A stretch of 22,562 nt of DNA from Smithella sp. Lineage in GTDB: Bacteria; Desulfobacterota; Syntrophia; Syntrophales; Smithellaceae. Each line of letters begins with the position of its first letter. The stretch's first letter is position 1. The translations under genes were made by a program, and so were the position numbers. The notes under the pieces are model-generated. The model had not been told where the DNA came from. It saw only the letters and a list, made by a program, of their open reading frames with translations, and did no database searches. The DNA lies in NCBI GenBank assembly GCA_012797505.1, contig JAAZOZ010000035.1, positions 1-22,562 of the forward strand. The letters are read 5' to 3'. This document shows, in pieces, positions 8,800-15,482 of this stretch.

Positions 8800-10158
8800 A
8801 TGTCCGAAAACTACGATCTGATTGTCATCGGCGGAGGGCCGGGGGGACTCACGGCGGCCCGGACGGCGGCCGCCCTGAAAAAGCGGGTGCTCATCATCGA
8901 AAAAACCGGCTGGGGCGGGACCTGCACGCACCGCGGCTGCATTCCCACCAAGGCGATGCTTTCCTGCAGCAGGTTTTATGCGGATTTGAAAAAGCTCAGG
9001 CGAATCGGCGTGAACGTCTCCGGCGCGACCGTCGATTTTGCCGCCATGAAAAAACACCGCGACCAGATGGTTCGAATCGCGGCTCTGGGAGCGCAAAAAA
9101 TGCTCACCGGCCCGCAGGTGGAGAGCAAAACCGGACTCGGAGAAATTCTTTCACCCCGGGAGGTGCGCTGCATCGGTGAAGACGGCGTCCAGCAGTTTTT
9201 GAAAACGGAAAAGATTCTGATCGCCTGGGGATCGGCGCCGCAGATTTTGCCGGGCCTCCGGACGTCGGAGCGCATCCGGACGTCCGATGAACTTCTCCAT
9301 CTCGAACAGTTGCCGCCCAGCATGATCATTGTCGGCGGCAGTTTTATCGGCGTCGAGTACGCCACGCTGTTTGCCGAACTGGGCGTCCGGGTGACGCTGG
9401 TGGAGCTGCTGGACCGCATTTTGCCCCGGGAGGATGAAGAAGCGGCGAATCTGCTGGGCCAGGAGCTGGCGCGCCTGGGGGTCGTTCTCCATACCTCGAC
9501 CCGGCTCGTTCGCCTGGAAGAATCGGGGGACGGCGTCGAACTGTCGGCGCGGAAAAACGGCGAAGACCTGGCGATACGGGCTTCTTACGCTCTGCTTTGC
9601 ACGGGCCGGATGCCGGTTTTGCACAAGGATCAGCTGGACGTGCTGGGGGTGGACTACACGAACGCGGGAATCCGTGTGGACGAAAACATGATGACCAGCA
9701 TTGGGGGCGTTTACGCGGCGGGCGATGTCACCGGCGGCATGATGCTTGCGCACCGGGCGTCCCTGCAGGCCAGGGTCGCCGTCGCAAGCATGTTCGGCGG
9801 AGAAATCCGCCAATACGATGAAGATATCATTCCATCCGTGGTGTACAGCCATCCGCAGATTGCGCGGGTGGGGCTGACCGAGCGGCGCGCCCTGGACGAA
9901 GGTCTGGAAATCAGCGTGATTCGCTCCGACTACAGCGCCAATCTGATGGCCCGCGCCGAGCTGATGGGCCGGGGGTTTGTCAAAATGATTTTCCATCGGG
10001 AGGTTATCGCGGGTGCGGTGGTGGCCGGCGACCACGCGGCCGAGCTTCTGGCCCCGCTTGCGCTTGCCGTATCCGGGAAATGGACGAGAAGGCAATTTCG
10101 GTCGTGGGTGCTTCCGCACCCGACGCTCGGCGAAGTCTTTACGCCCCTGGTGGACTAA
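8800..10158 (+). CDS. Dihydrolipoyl dehydrogenase-like flavoprotein disulfide reductase
   Basis: A 452-residue class I pyridine nucleotide-disulfide oxidoreductase. The FAD-binding GGGPGG (residues 11-16), the redox-active pair Cys42 and Cys47 in GGTCTHRGCIPTK, the NAD-binding stretch VGGSFIGVEYA, the second FAD motif GVYAAGDVTGG, and the C-terminal HPTLGE (His-Glu dyad of the partner active site) are all present. Dihydrolipoyl dehydrogenases reoxidise lipoyl groups of 2-oxoacid dehydrogenases or the glycine cleavage system. The active-site context THRG instead of the usual LNVG and the lack of neighbouring E1/E2 or glycine-cleavage genes make the physiological partner uncertain. The start at 8800 follows GGGGAGG by 6 nt; the longer upstream frame is rejected. 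It is followed after 19 bp by a cupin gene, presumably one transcript. Confidence 0.85.
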   Translation: MSENYDLIVIGGGPGGLTAARTAAALKKRVLIIEKTGWGGTCTHRGCIPTKAMLSCSRFYADLKKLRRIGVNVSGATVDFAAMKKHRDQMVRIAALGAQKMLTGPQVESKTGLGEILSPREVRCIGEDGVQQFLKTEKILIAWGSAPQILPGLRTSERIRTSDELLHLEQLPPSMIIVGGSFIGVEYATLFAELGVRVTLVELLDRILPREDEEAANLLGQELARLGVVLHTSTRLVRLEESGDGVELSARKNGEDLAIRASYALLCTGRMPVLHKDQLDVLGVDYTNAGIRVDENMMTSIGGVYAAGDVTGGMMLAHRASLQARVAVASMFGGEIRQYDEDIIPSVVYSHPQIARVGLTERRALDEGLEISVIRSDYSANLMARAELMGRGFVKMIFHREVIAGAVVAGDHAAELLAPLALAVSGKWTRRQFRSWVLPHPTLGEVFTPLVD

Positions 10159-10177
10159 ACGGGAAAAGGAGGACTGT

Positions 10178-10528
10178 ATGAAAATTTTTCATTACACATC
10201 CGCGGCGCCGACGCATATTGACAACGATCAGGCCAAAGGAATCGACGCCCGCGTCGTCATCGGCAGGAATGACGGAGCGGACCATTTTTGCATGCGGATC
10301 TTTGAGATCGCGCCGGGAGGATATTCACCGAAGCATGCGCATGCCTGGGAGCATGAACTCTTTATTCATTCCGGCGAGGGGGAAGCTTACGACAGAGGGG
10401 CCTGGCGCCCGATTTGCCCGGGAACGGTGTTGTTTATCGCGCCCGGAGAGGAGCACCAGATCCGCAACACGGGAGCCCGGAAGCTGGTTTTTGCCTGCCT
10501 CATCCCGTCGGGTGTTCCGGAATTGTGA
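10178..10528 (+). CDS. Small single-domain cupin protein
   Basis: A 116-residue cupin. The first motif GGYSPKHAHAWEHELFIHSGEG gives the metal ligands His53, His55 and Glu60, and the second GTVLFIAPGEEHQIRN gives His93. All four ligands are intact, so it probably binds a divalent metal. Single-domain cupins of this kind include small dioxygenases, isomerases and sensors, and the sequence does not choose between them. The ATG at 10178 follows AAAGGAGG closely. It lies 19 bp after the flavoprotein gene and is likely co-transcribed with it. A strong hairpin follows at 10538. Confidence 0.85.
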   Translation: MKIFHYTSAAPTHIDNDQAKGIDARVVIGRNDGADHFCMRIFEIAPGGYSPKHAHAWEHELFIHSGEGEAYDRGAWRPICPGTVLFIAPGEEHQIRNTGARKLVFACLIPSGVPEL

Positions 10529-10537
10529 GGCCGCGGT

Positions 10538-10565
10538 CCTGCTCCCCGCAGCGGCGGGGAACAGG
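10538..10565. terminator. Strong GC hairpin between convergent genes (probable terminator)
   Basis: CCTGCTCCCCGC (10538-10549) pairs with GCGGGGAACAGG (10554-10565), 11 of 12 positions, with a 4-nt loop. It lies between the cupin gene (plus) and the dehydrogenase (minus). There is no clear T-run on either strand, so termination by it is likely but not certain. Confidence 0.5.
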
Positions 10566-10597
10566 TGCGGCATTGGAATTTGCTTGCCAATCTTGAA

Positions 10598-11467
10598 TTA
10601 TTTCTTGTAGCTGTACCAGCCTTCGCCGGTCTTCTGTCCGAATTTGCCTTCGGTGACTTTCTTCACGACGCTGGGGGAAGGCAAGTCGGCCGGATTGCCG
10701 GACTCCAGGAAATGACTCATGCAGATGTCGTAGGTCAGATCGATGCCGGTCAGATCATTGAGGCGGAACGGGCCCATCGGGTGCCCCGCGCCGTAAACAC
10801 AGGCCTTGTCGATGTCTTCGAAGGAGGCCACACCCATCTCCAGCATCCACAGCGCTTCCCGCTGAATGACGGCGAAAATCCGGTTCAGGACAAAGCCGTC
10901 CACTTCTTTCTTGATATGAATGGGGATTTTATCGATCTTCAGGCAGAAATCCATCATGCATTGCGCCGTTTCGTCGGAAACATGCGGTCCCTGAACGACC
11001 TCGACCAGCTTCATGACCAGCGCCGGATTGAAAAAGTGAAGATTGCAGACCTGGGAGGGGCGTTTGGTGGAGTCGGCGATCCGGGAGCTCACGATGAAGG
11101 AGCTGTTGGTCGCCAGGATCGCAGCGGGCGGAGCGTACTTGTCCAGATCGGCGAAAACTTTGCGTTTCAGGTCGATTCGTTCCAGAACGGCTTCAATGAC
11201 GATGTCCGCGTCTTTCGCGGCTTCTTTCAGATCGCCGGTGAACGAAATCAGACTCCGGGCCTTCTTTGCCGCCTCTTCCGTCATTTTTCCCTTCTGCACG
11301 CGGCCCGGCAGGTAGCCTTCGACAAATTTCTGGGCCTTTTCGAGGACGGCCGGCACGACATCCGTGCTGACGGTCTTAAAACCGGAAAGGGCGCACTGGA
11401 GTGCAATCTGATGCCCCATGTTGCCCGCGCCGACGACGCATACATTTTTTACATCCTGGATTTTCAT
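10598..11467 (-). CDS. 3-hydroxyacyl-CoA (3-hydroxybutyryl-CoA) dehydrogenase
   Basis: A 289-residue stand-alone 3-hydroxyacyl-CoA dehydrogenase of the 3-hydroxybutyryl-CoA dehydrogenase type. It oxidises 3-hydroxyacyl-CoA to 3-ketoacyl-CoA with NAD(P), or runs in reverse. The Rossmann motif VVGAGNMG (residues 11-18), NSSF (121-124), and LHFFNP with catalytic His144 and Asn147 are present; the C-terminal dimerisation domain carries DGFVLNRI and GAGHPMGPF. Length matches the family (about 280-290). An AAGGAGG site lies 5-6 nt upstream of the ATG at 11467. It is divergent from the TetR gene, and its promoter carries the shared operator at 11545-11564, so repression by that regulator is likely. 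It would serve beta-oxidation with the acyl-CoA ligase at 2135. Chain-length range is unknown. Confidence 0.92.
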   Translation of the reverse strand: MKIQDVKNVCVVGAGNMGHQIALQCALSGFKTVSTDVVPAVLEKAQKFVEGYLPGRVQKGKMTEEAAKKARSLISFTGDLKEAAKDADIVIEAVLERIDLKRKVFADLDKYAPPAAILATNSSFIVSSRIADSTKRPSQVCNLHFFNPALVMKLVEVVQGPHVSDETAQCMMDFCLKIDKIPIHIKKEVDGFVLNRIFAVIQREALWMLEMGVASFEDIDKACVYGAGHPMGPFRLNDLTGIDLTYDICMSHFLESGNPADLPSPSVVKKVTEGKFGQKTGEGWYSYKK

Positions 11468-11544
11468 TTTTTCCTCCTTATGTTTTTAACGGATTGGTTG
11501 ATGTTCTTCACTACGAAGAAAACGGTGGCCGCGAGGCGTTCCTG

Positions 11545-11564
11545 TACAGCGATCGTTCGTTGTA
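11545..11564. promoter_or_regulatory. Probable TetR-family operator in front of the 3-hydroxyacyl-CoA dehydrogenase
   Basis: TACAGCGATCGTTCGTTGTA: the half-sites TACAGC and GTTGTA are inverted with an 8-bp spacer. It shares 17 of 20 bases with the site at 16975-16994. It covers the predicted start site and abuts the -10 of the minus-strand promoter, the position expected for a repressor site. The TetR gene lies about 100 bp away. Confidence 0.6.
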
Positions 11565-11565
11565 T

Positions 11566-11594
11566 CAATTATTTTGAAGGGGTCATTTTGTCAA
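11566..11594 (-). promoter_or_regulatory. Promoter of the 3-hydroxyacyl-CoA dehydrogenase
   Basis: On the minus strand: TTGACA (11594-11589), 17-bp spacer, TAATTG (11571-11566). An 18-nt stretch spanning and preceding the -35 (TTTTGTCAAGTAATATTT on the plus strand, 11586-11603) is identical in the promoter at 13.56 kb and differs by one base at 17.02 kb. Confidence 0.55.
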
Positions 11595-11613
11595 GTAATA
11601 TTTTCAATTTACA

Positions 11614-11641
11614 TTGACAGAAAGAAGCGTTCTGTTGTAAG
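11614..11641 (+). promoter_or_regulatory. Possible promoter of the TetR regulator gene
   Basis: TTGACA (11614-11619) is followed after 16 bp by TGTAAG (11636-11641, four of six consensus bases). A GTTGTA half-site (11634-11639), identical to the regulon half-site, overlaps this -10 and hints at autoregulation. No clear second half-site is seen. Confidence 0.4.
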
Positions 11642-11666
11642 GAACTTTCAATTCAGTGAAAGGACC

Positions 11667-12305
11667 ATGCCGCCATCCATGACCCCCAAAACCGTTGCAG
11701 ACAAGGAGGAAACTCCGCGGAAAAGCAGCGCTCTGTTTCTCAAGAGGCAATCCCAGATCATCAAAAAAGCCACGAAGCTTTTCATGAAACAAGGCTATGC
11801 GCAGACGTCCATGCGCGAAATTTCCAAGGCCACGGGCATTGACATCCGCAATCTGTATTATTTTATCCGGAGCAAGGAGGAGATTCTCTTTCTGGTCATC
11901 GAAATGATTCACCGCCGCGAGCTCGAGCTTTTCGAAAAGCAGGATTTCACGAGCATCGACGACCCCGTGTTGCAGTTGCGAACCGTCATTCGCGAGTTTA
12001 TCGGCACCGGCTATCATTTCGGGCCGGAAATCCTGCTTCTGTACAGGGAATCGAAATCGCTTCCCAAGCGCCTGCTCAAAGTGATTCTTTCCCGGGAGAG
12101 CCAGGTGGTCGCGTGCGTCGAGGAGATTCTGCGGCGCGGCCGGGAGAAAAAGGTGTTTCAATTTGAGGATGCTTCCTTTACCGCCAATATGATTGTTTAT
12201 GAATTGTCCCTCCACGCGCTGCGCAACTGGAACATGAAGCAATATGCCAAGGAGGAACTGATTGGTTTGCTGGAAAACCATGTGATTAAAGCGGTTACGG
12301 TATGA
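11667..12305 (+). CDS. TetR/AcrR-family transcriptional regulator
   Basis: A 212-residue TetR-family repressor. The DNA-binding domain is at about residues 29-75: IIKKATKLFMKQGYAQTSMREISKATGI then NLYYFIRSKEEIL, the usual TetR helix-turn-helix with the recognition helix just before LYYF. The rest is a helical ligand-binding domain with no identifiable ligand. A polar N-terminal tail of about 25 residues precedes the domain. The start is uncertain: the ATG at 11667 lies only 2 nt after AAGGA, and the next in-frame ATG at 11679 lies 14 nt after it. It stands among genes whose promoters share one palindrome, so I infer that it is their repressor. By analogy with FadR-like and PsrA-like TetR proteins near acyl-CoA genes, the inducer may be an acyl-CoA; this is inference. 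Confidence 0.9.
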   Translation: MPPSMTPKTVADKEETPRKSSALFLKRQSQIIKKATKLFMKQGYAQTSMREISKATGIDIRNLYYFIRSKEEILFLVIEMIHRRELELFEKQDFTSIDDPVLQLRTVIREFIGTGYHFGPEILLLYRESKSLPKRLLKVILSRESQVVACVEEILRRGREKKVFQFEDASFTANMIVYELSLHALRNWNMKQYAKEELIGLLENHVIKAVTV

Positions 12306-12328
12306 CGCCGTTGCCGCGAAGGGGGAAA

Positions 12329-12357
12329 AGCCGGGAGTCGCCTCCCGGCTTTTTTTA
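12329..12357. terminator. Bidirectional rho-independent terminator
   Basis: AGCCGGGAG (12329-12337) pairs perfectly with CTCCCGGCT (12342-12350) around a 4-nt loop, followed by seven Ts (12351-12357) and preceded by four As (12326-12329). It lies between the convergent TetR gene and the nitronate-monooxygenase-like gene and serves both. Confidence 0.9.
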
Positions 12358-12362
12358 TTGCG

Positions 12363-13475
12363 TTACGCCAGATGCTTTTTCTCTATGCTGCGCAGCGTTG
12401 CCTCTGCGTCCCGGACAATGCCCTGCACCATGTCGTTCACCGTGGGCATGTCGTTGATCCGCTGGGCCACTTCGCCCGCGGCCATGAGCGCCTTTTCCCG
12501 GTCGCCTTCGTAAACCGCCTTGATGGATTCAATCTCGAACTCGATCAGAGACATGTCCATGCTGGAATAGTCGTCGGGCGTACCCAGAAAAACGCCGGGG
12601 GATTTCTTGAGCGTGTTCTGGGCATGCTCTTCGCTGCGGGGTGTCTTCAGCCAGCGGGCCGGTCCCACAAAGCCACGGGCAACCAGCGTTCCCCGGTCCT
12701 GGGCGGCGACGACGCCCTCTTTCCAGATCTGATGAAAATCACTTTCCTTGGTCGCCAGGAATCGCGTGCCCATCTGCGCGCCGTCAGCCCCCAGAACCAG
12801 CGCGGCGGCCAGCGTCCTGCCGTCGCAGAACCCGCCGGCGCCCACGACCAGCGTGTTTTCGTCGGACACGGCATCCACCACTGCGGGAAGCAGGATCATG
12901 GAATGGACCGGCTCCCAGGACGTGTGAAATCCGCCTTCATGGCCCGAAGCGACGATGACGTCCACCCCCGCCTTTTTGCAGCGCAGCGCGCCCTTCACGG
13001 AAGGAACCACGTGCATCCAGGTGAAGCCCGCGCCCTTGATCTTGTCTTTCCAGCCCACCGGATCACCGGCGGAGGTGAAGATGACCTTGAAGTTGTTCTT
13101 CATGTCCGGATTTTCCTCCCGGACCCGGATGGCCGTATCGATCATGATGGTCGAATAGGGTTTGACTTCCGCCGAAACCATGACATTGATCCCGAAAATG
13201 CCGCCCTTGTCCCTGACCAGGCGATAGGTGCGCTTCAAAACCTTTTCCATCACGGTGGCCATATCGTCGTCCATGCCCGCCTCTCCGCTTTCCACGAAGG
13301 CCTTGTAAATCCAGGGCTGATCATTCTTGTTGAAAAGGCCGCTGGTGGAAAGAAGGCCCAGAACACCGGCATTGGCGGCGGCGACACAAAGGTTGTTGTT
13401 GGAAAACGGGCCCATGCCCGCCTGGATGATGGGGTATTTGATCCCGATCATTTTGCATAGTCTCGATTGAATCAT
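12363..13475 (-). CDS. Nitronate monooxygenase / enoyl-reductase-II-like FMN protein
   Basis: A 370-residue FMN-binding TIM-barrel protein of the nitronate monooxygenase (2-nitropropane dioxygenase) family, which also contains the FabK enoyl-ACP reductases. The N-terminal motif IKYPIIQAGMGPFSNN, central SGHEGGFHTS (corresponding to the EAGGH-type active-site segment), VVGAGGFCDGRTLAAALVLGADGAQMGTRFLAT (phosphate-binding part), and a helical C-terminus are visible. Sequence alone does not separate nitronate oxidation from acyl reduction, and in this likely anaerobe an oxygen-dependent role would be surprising; a reductase or double-bond chemistry is worth considering. The ATG at 13475 has AGGAG about 8 nt upstream; the extended frame to 13664 crosses the promoter and is rejected. 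The promoter carries the shared operator (13524-13537). It is divergent from the hydrolase gene. Confidence 0.85.
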   Translation of the reverse strand: MIQSRLCKMIGIKYPIIQAGMGPFSNNNLCVAAANAGVLGLLSTSGLFNKNDQPWIYKAFVESGEAGMDDDMATVMEKVLKRTYRLVRDKGGIFGINVMVSAEVKPYSTIMIDTAIRVREENPDMKNNFKVIFTSAGDPVGWKDKIKGAGFTWMHVVPSVKGALRCKKAGVDVIVASGHEGGFHTSWEPVHSMILLPAVVDAVSDENTLVVGAGGFCDGRTLAAALVLGADGAQMGTRFLATKESDFHQIWKEGVVAAQDRGTLVARGFVGPARWLKTPRSEEHAQNTLKKSPGVFLGTPDDYSSMDMSLIEFEIESIKAVYEGDREKALMAAGEVAQRINDMPTVNDMVQGIVRDAEATLRSIEKKHLA

Positions 13476-13523
13476 AAAACATCTCCTCTTGTTTTTATTG
13501 GGTTGATTCCGGTCTTTCTTTTT

Positions 13524-13537
13524 ACAACGAGCGTTGT
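13524..13537. promoter_or_regulatory. Probable TetR-family operator in front of the nitronate-monooxygenase-like gene
   Basis: ACAACG-AG-CGTTGT is a perfect 6-bp inverted repeat with a 2-bp centre. It covers the predicted transcription start of the minus-strand promoter at 13540-13568. The string TACAACGAGCGTTG recurs exactly at 16975-16988. Confidence 0.65.
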
Positions 13538-13539
13538 GA

Positions 13540-13568
13540 TGATTAATAGGTCGGGGAAGTTTTGTCAA
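13540..13568 (-). promoter_or_regulatory. Promoter of the nitronate-monooxygenase-like gene
   Basis: On the minus strand: TTGACA (13568-13563), 17-bp spacer, TAATCA (13545-13540). The 18-nt box around the -35 (plus-strand 13560-13577) is identical to that at 11586-11603. Transcription would begin near 13533, inside the operator. Confidence 0.55.
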
Positions 13569-13607
13569 GTAATATTTCGGTTTTAGGGGAAGGCTTGTTA
13601 AAATTCC

Positions 13608-13636
13608 TTGACAAAACCCTTCCGGATAAATAATAC
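13608..13636 (+). promoter_or_regulatory. Promoter of the alpha/beta hydrolase gene
   Basis: TTGACA (13608-13613), 17-bp spacer, TAATAC (13631-13636), in the same arrangement as the minus-strand promoters of the regulon, including TTGACAAAA. It is divergent from the promoter at 13540-13568, with the two -35 boxes 39 bp apart. Confidence 0.55.
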
Positions 13637-13650
13637 AACACCCGTTGTAT
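13633..13650. promoter_or_regulatory. Probable TetR-family operator in front of the alpha/beta hydrolase
   Basis: ATACAAC-ACCC-GTTGTAT is a perfect 7-bp inverted repeat with a 4-bp centre. It overlaps the -10 and the predicted start site of the plus-strand promoter, ending 30 bp before the ATG at 13681. Confidence 0.65.
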
Positions 13651-13680
13651 AAATCATGAAGCACGGGGACGGTGAAGACT

Positions 13681-14541
13681 ATGAAAACAGGCGCGATTCG
13701 TGTTCCGCGGGGAACCTTTCATGTCCGGGATCGGGGAAATGCGGACGGGTTTCCAGTGGTTATGCTGCACGGCTGGCCGGAAAGCTCTTATTGCTGGGAG
13801 GGTGTGACGGAATTTCTGGATCCGCAATGGCGCGTGATTGCTCCGGATTTGCGCGGTCTTGGCGACAGTGAGCGCACGCTGGATGTCAAAGCTTATCAGA
13901 AGGTGGAGCTGGCCAAAGATGTGATCGAAATCATCAACGCGCTGGGCATTCAGGATTTCTTTCTGGCCGGCCATGACTGGGGCGGCATCGTAGCGCAGGA
14001 AATGGCCTTTCTGATTCCCGACCGGATCAAAAAATTCGTCATTCTGAACATTCCCGTCCTCACCAACGTCAAAGGCGCGGAAGAAGTCACCAAAGCCATG
14101 ATGGCCATGCGATATCTTCCCTACTGGTATCAATACTTTCAAATGATGCCGGGACTGCCGGAGGCCATGATTCGGGGCAAAGAACGCGAATGGGTCAGCT
14201 TTTTCTTCGGGAAGAAAGGCAGGGACGGCACCATCCCCCGGGAGGCCATCGACGAATATGTCCGCTGCTACAGCATCGAAAATACGCCGGCCACAGGGGC
14301 TTCCTATTACCGCTCCATGTCGCTGGACGCCCCCCACTGGGCGGGCCTGGCCGGCAAGAGATTTTCCATGCCTTCGCTCTATATTTACGGCAATGAAGAC
14401 TCCGTCATTATTCCGGCAAACATTGCCCACCTGGAAGACTGCTTTGATTCGATCCAGATCGAGCAAATCAAGGCGGCCCATTTCGTTCAGGAGGAAAAGC
14501 CCGGAGAGGTCGCCCGCCTGATGAACGACTTTTTTAAATGA
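13681..14541 (+). CDS. Alpha/beta hydrolase, epoxide hydrolase type
   Basis: A 286-residue alpha/beta-hydrolase. The oxyanion-hole motif HGWP (residues 30-33), DLRGLGDS, the nucleophile elbow GHDWGG with Asp99, the acid Asp240 in YGNED, and the base His267 in AAHF form a full Asp-Asp-His triad. An aspartate nucleophile points to soluble epoxide hydrolase, haloalkane or fluoroacetate dehalogenase relatives rather than serine esterases. The cap domain (about residues 120-215) has several tyrosines (YLPYWYQYF) of the kind that polarise an epoxide. The ATG at 13681 is used; an in-frame GTG at 13672 is also possible, and the ribosome-binding site is weak for both. The promoter carries the shared operator. 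The DUF1330 gene follows after 88 bp without a terminator, so they may be one operon. Confidence 0.87.
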   Translation: MKTGAIRVPRGTFHVRDRGNADGFPVVMLHGWPESSYCWEGVTEFLDPQWRVIAPDLRGLGDSERTLDVKAYQKVELAKDVIEIINALGIQDFFLAGHDWGGIVAQEMAFLIPDRIKKFVILNIPVLTNVKGAEEVTKAMMAMRYLPYWYQYFQMMPGLPEAMIRGKEREWVSFFFGKKGRDGTIPREAIDEYVRCYSIENTPATGASYYRSMSLDAPHWAGLAGKRFSMPSLYIYGNEDSVIIPANIAHLEDCFDSIQIEQIKAAHFVQEEKPGEVARLMNDFFK

Positions 14542-14629
14542 TTCATGAAACCCGGAGCGCAGACGGCGTCCAACCCCATCCATGACCGGCGTCGCCTCTT
14601 TCCACAAATCGGTTTAAGGAGAAAACATC

Positions 14630-15013
14630 ATGTCCGGTATCCAATCGAACAAAGATCAGTTTCGGGCCCTGGCCGACAATCCCAGCCAGGAGCCGTTCGT
14701 CATGCTCAATTTGCTGAAGTTTAAAAAGGAAGGCGGCCGGGAGGCCTACTTTCGCTACATCCGGGAATCGGGACCCTTTGTCGAGGCGGTCGGCGCCAAA
14801 GTGGTTTACTTCGGAAAGCCGAAAGAACTGCTCCAGGGAAGCGAGGACTGGGATCTGCTCATGCTCGTTTCCTATCCGTCGCGCAAGGCGTTCCTTTCCA
14901 TGGCCAATAATCCCGAGTATCTCAAGGTGCATGAATTCCGGGCCGAAGGCGTGGAGCGCGCCGTGCTCTATGCGACGGACCCTGTGAAATTCAAGGCCAT
15001 CCTGTCCGAATAG
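14630..15013 (+). CDS. DUF1330 family protein
   Basis: A 127-residue protein with the ferredoxin-like alpha/beta pattern of DUF1330: PFVMLNLLKFK near the N-terminus, YFRYIRESGPFVEAVGAKVVYFGKP, then LMLVSYPSRKAFLSMANNPEYLKVHEFRAEGVERAVLYAT. The family is structurally a dimeric alpha/beta-barrel like small monooxygenases and muconolactone isomerases, but no reaction is established. AAGGAG lies 8 nt before the ATG. It probably shares a transcript with the upstream hydrolase and so belongs to the proposed TetR regulon. Confidence 0.8.
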   Translation: MSGIQSNKDQFRALADNPSQEPFVMLNLLKFKKEGGREAYFRYIRESGPFVEAVGAKVVYFGKPKELLQGSEDWDLLMLVSYPSRKAFLSMANNPEYLKVHEFRAEGVERAVLYATDPVKFKAILSE

Positions 15014-15189
15014 CGCAGAGAACCGCGCAACCTCTGGGAAAATAAGCGCCTCTGTCTGTGACCCCGGCACCACCGGTGATCCCAACCGCGGCGATCGCGG
15101 TTTCCCATTTCGCCCCCTGAAAGTCGTGGATCACTGCGGAGAACAGCTCCAAGCGCTCTACCGGAGCTGACGCGCAAACAAAACAAAGG
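15014..15189. other. Intergenic stretch before the MITE-like element
   Basis: About 175 bp with no recognised gene, RNA or clear terminator. A minus-strand frame crosses it and continues into the adjacent inverted-repeat element (14991-15323), but it has no family resemblance and overlaps the end of the DUF1330 gene. I see nothing else supportable. Confidence 0.4.
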
Positions 15190-15193
15190 TCAA

Positions 15194-15384
15194 CGGGCTG
15201 TTGCCCAAACACCCTTTTCGCTTGCCTGTGAGCGTTTTGTATAAATCTAAGGCTCGCGAAAGGCTTTGACAAAACTCGCCTTCGGCTCAAACAGTTGTCA
15301 TTGCTGATCTTTCGCTTCGCCAAGATTTATATAACAAAACGCTCCCAATGGCCGCTCAAAGAGATAGCTTTGGGCAACAGCCCG
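15194..15384. mobile_element. MITE-like inverted-repeat element, 191 bp
   Basis: The ends are perfect 16-bp inverted repeats (CGGGCTGTTGCCCAAA at 15194-15209 and its complement at 15369-15384). The element is flanked by the 4-bp direct repeat TCAA (15190-15193 and 15385-15388), which looks like a target-site duplication. Inside, AGCGTTTTGTATAAATCT (15231-15248) pairs with 15323-15343 apart from a 3-nt bulge, and a further GCGAAAG segment pairs inward, so the whole element can fold into one long hairpin. It has no coding capacity. The GGGCTGTTGC-type end resembles termini of IS5/IS1182-like transposons; that link is from memory. It lies between convergent genes and just before a terminator. 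Confidence 0.6.
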
Positions 15385-15395
15385 TCAAAACAAAA

Positions 15396-15432
15396 CCCCC
15401 GTTCTCGCTGTGGAGAACGGGGGTTCTTTTTT
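15396..15432. terminator. Bidirectional rho-independent terminator
   Basis: CCCCCGTTCTC (15396-15406) pairs perfectly with GAGAACGGGGG (15413-15423), loop 6 nt, followed by TTCTTTTTTT and preceded by an A-rich tract. It ends the minus-strand substrate-binding-protein gene and the plus-strand hydrolase/DUF1330 transcript. Confidence 0.9.
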
Positions 15433-15482
15433 ACCCGTTGAATTCTGCGCGGATTACGTCGGTTTGATTCCCGGCGGATAAG

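Noticed and set aside
14991..15323. Minus-strand frame between the DUF1330 gene and the MITE-like element
   Set aside because: It starts inside the inverted-repeat element and ends inside DUF1330, with no recognisable domain; a decayed gene cannot be excluded but is not supported.
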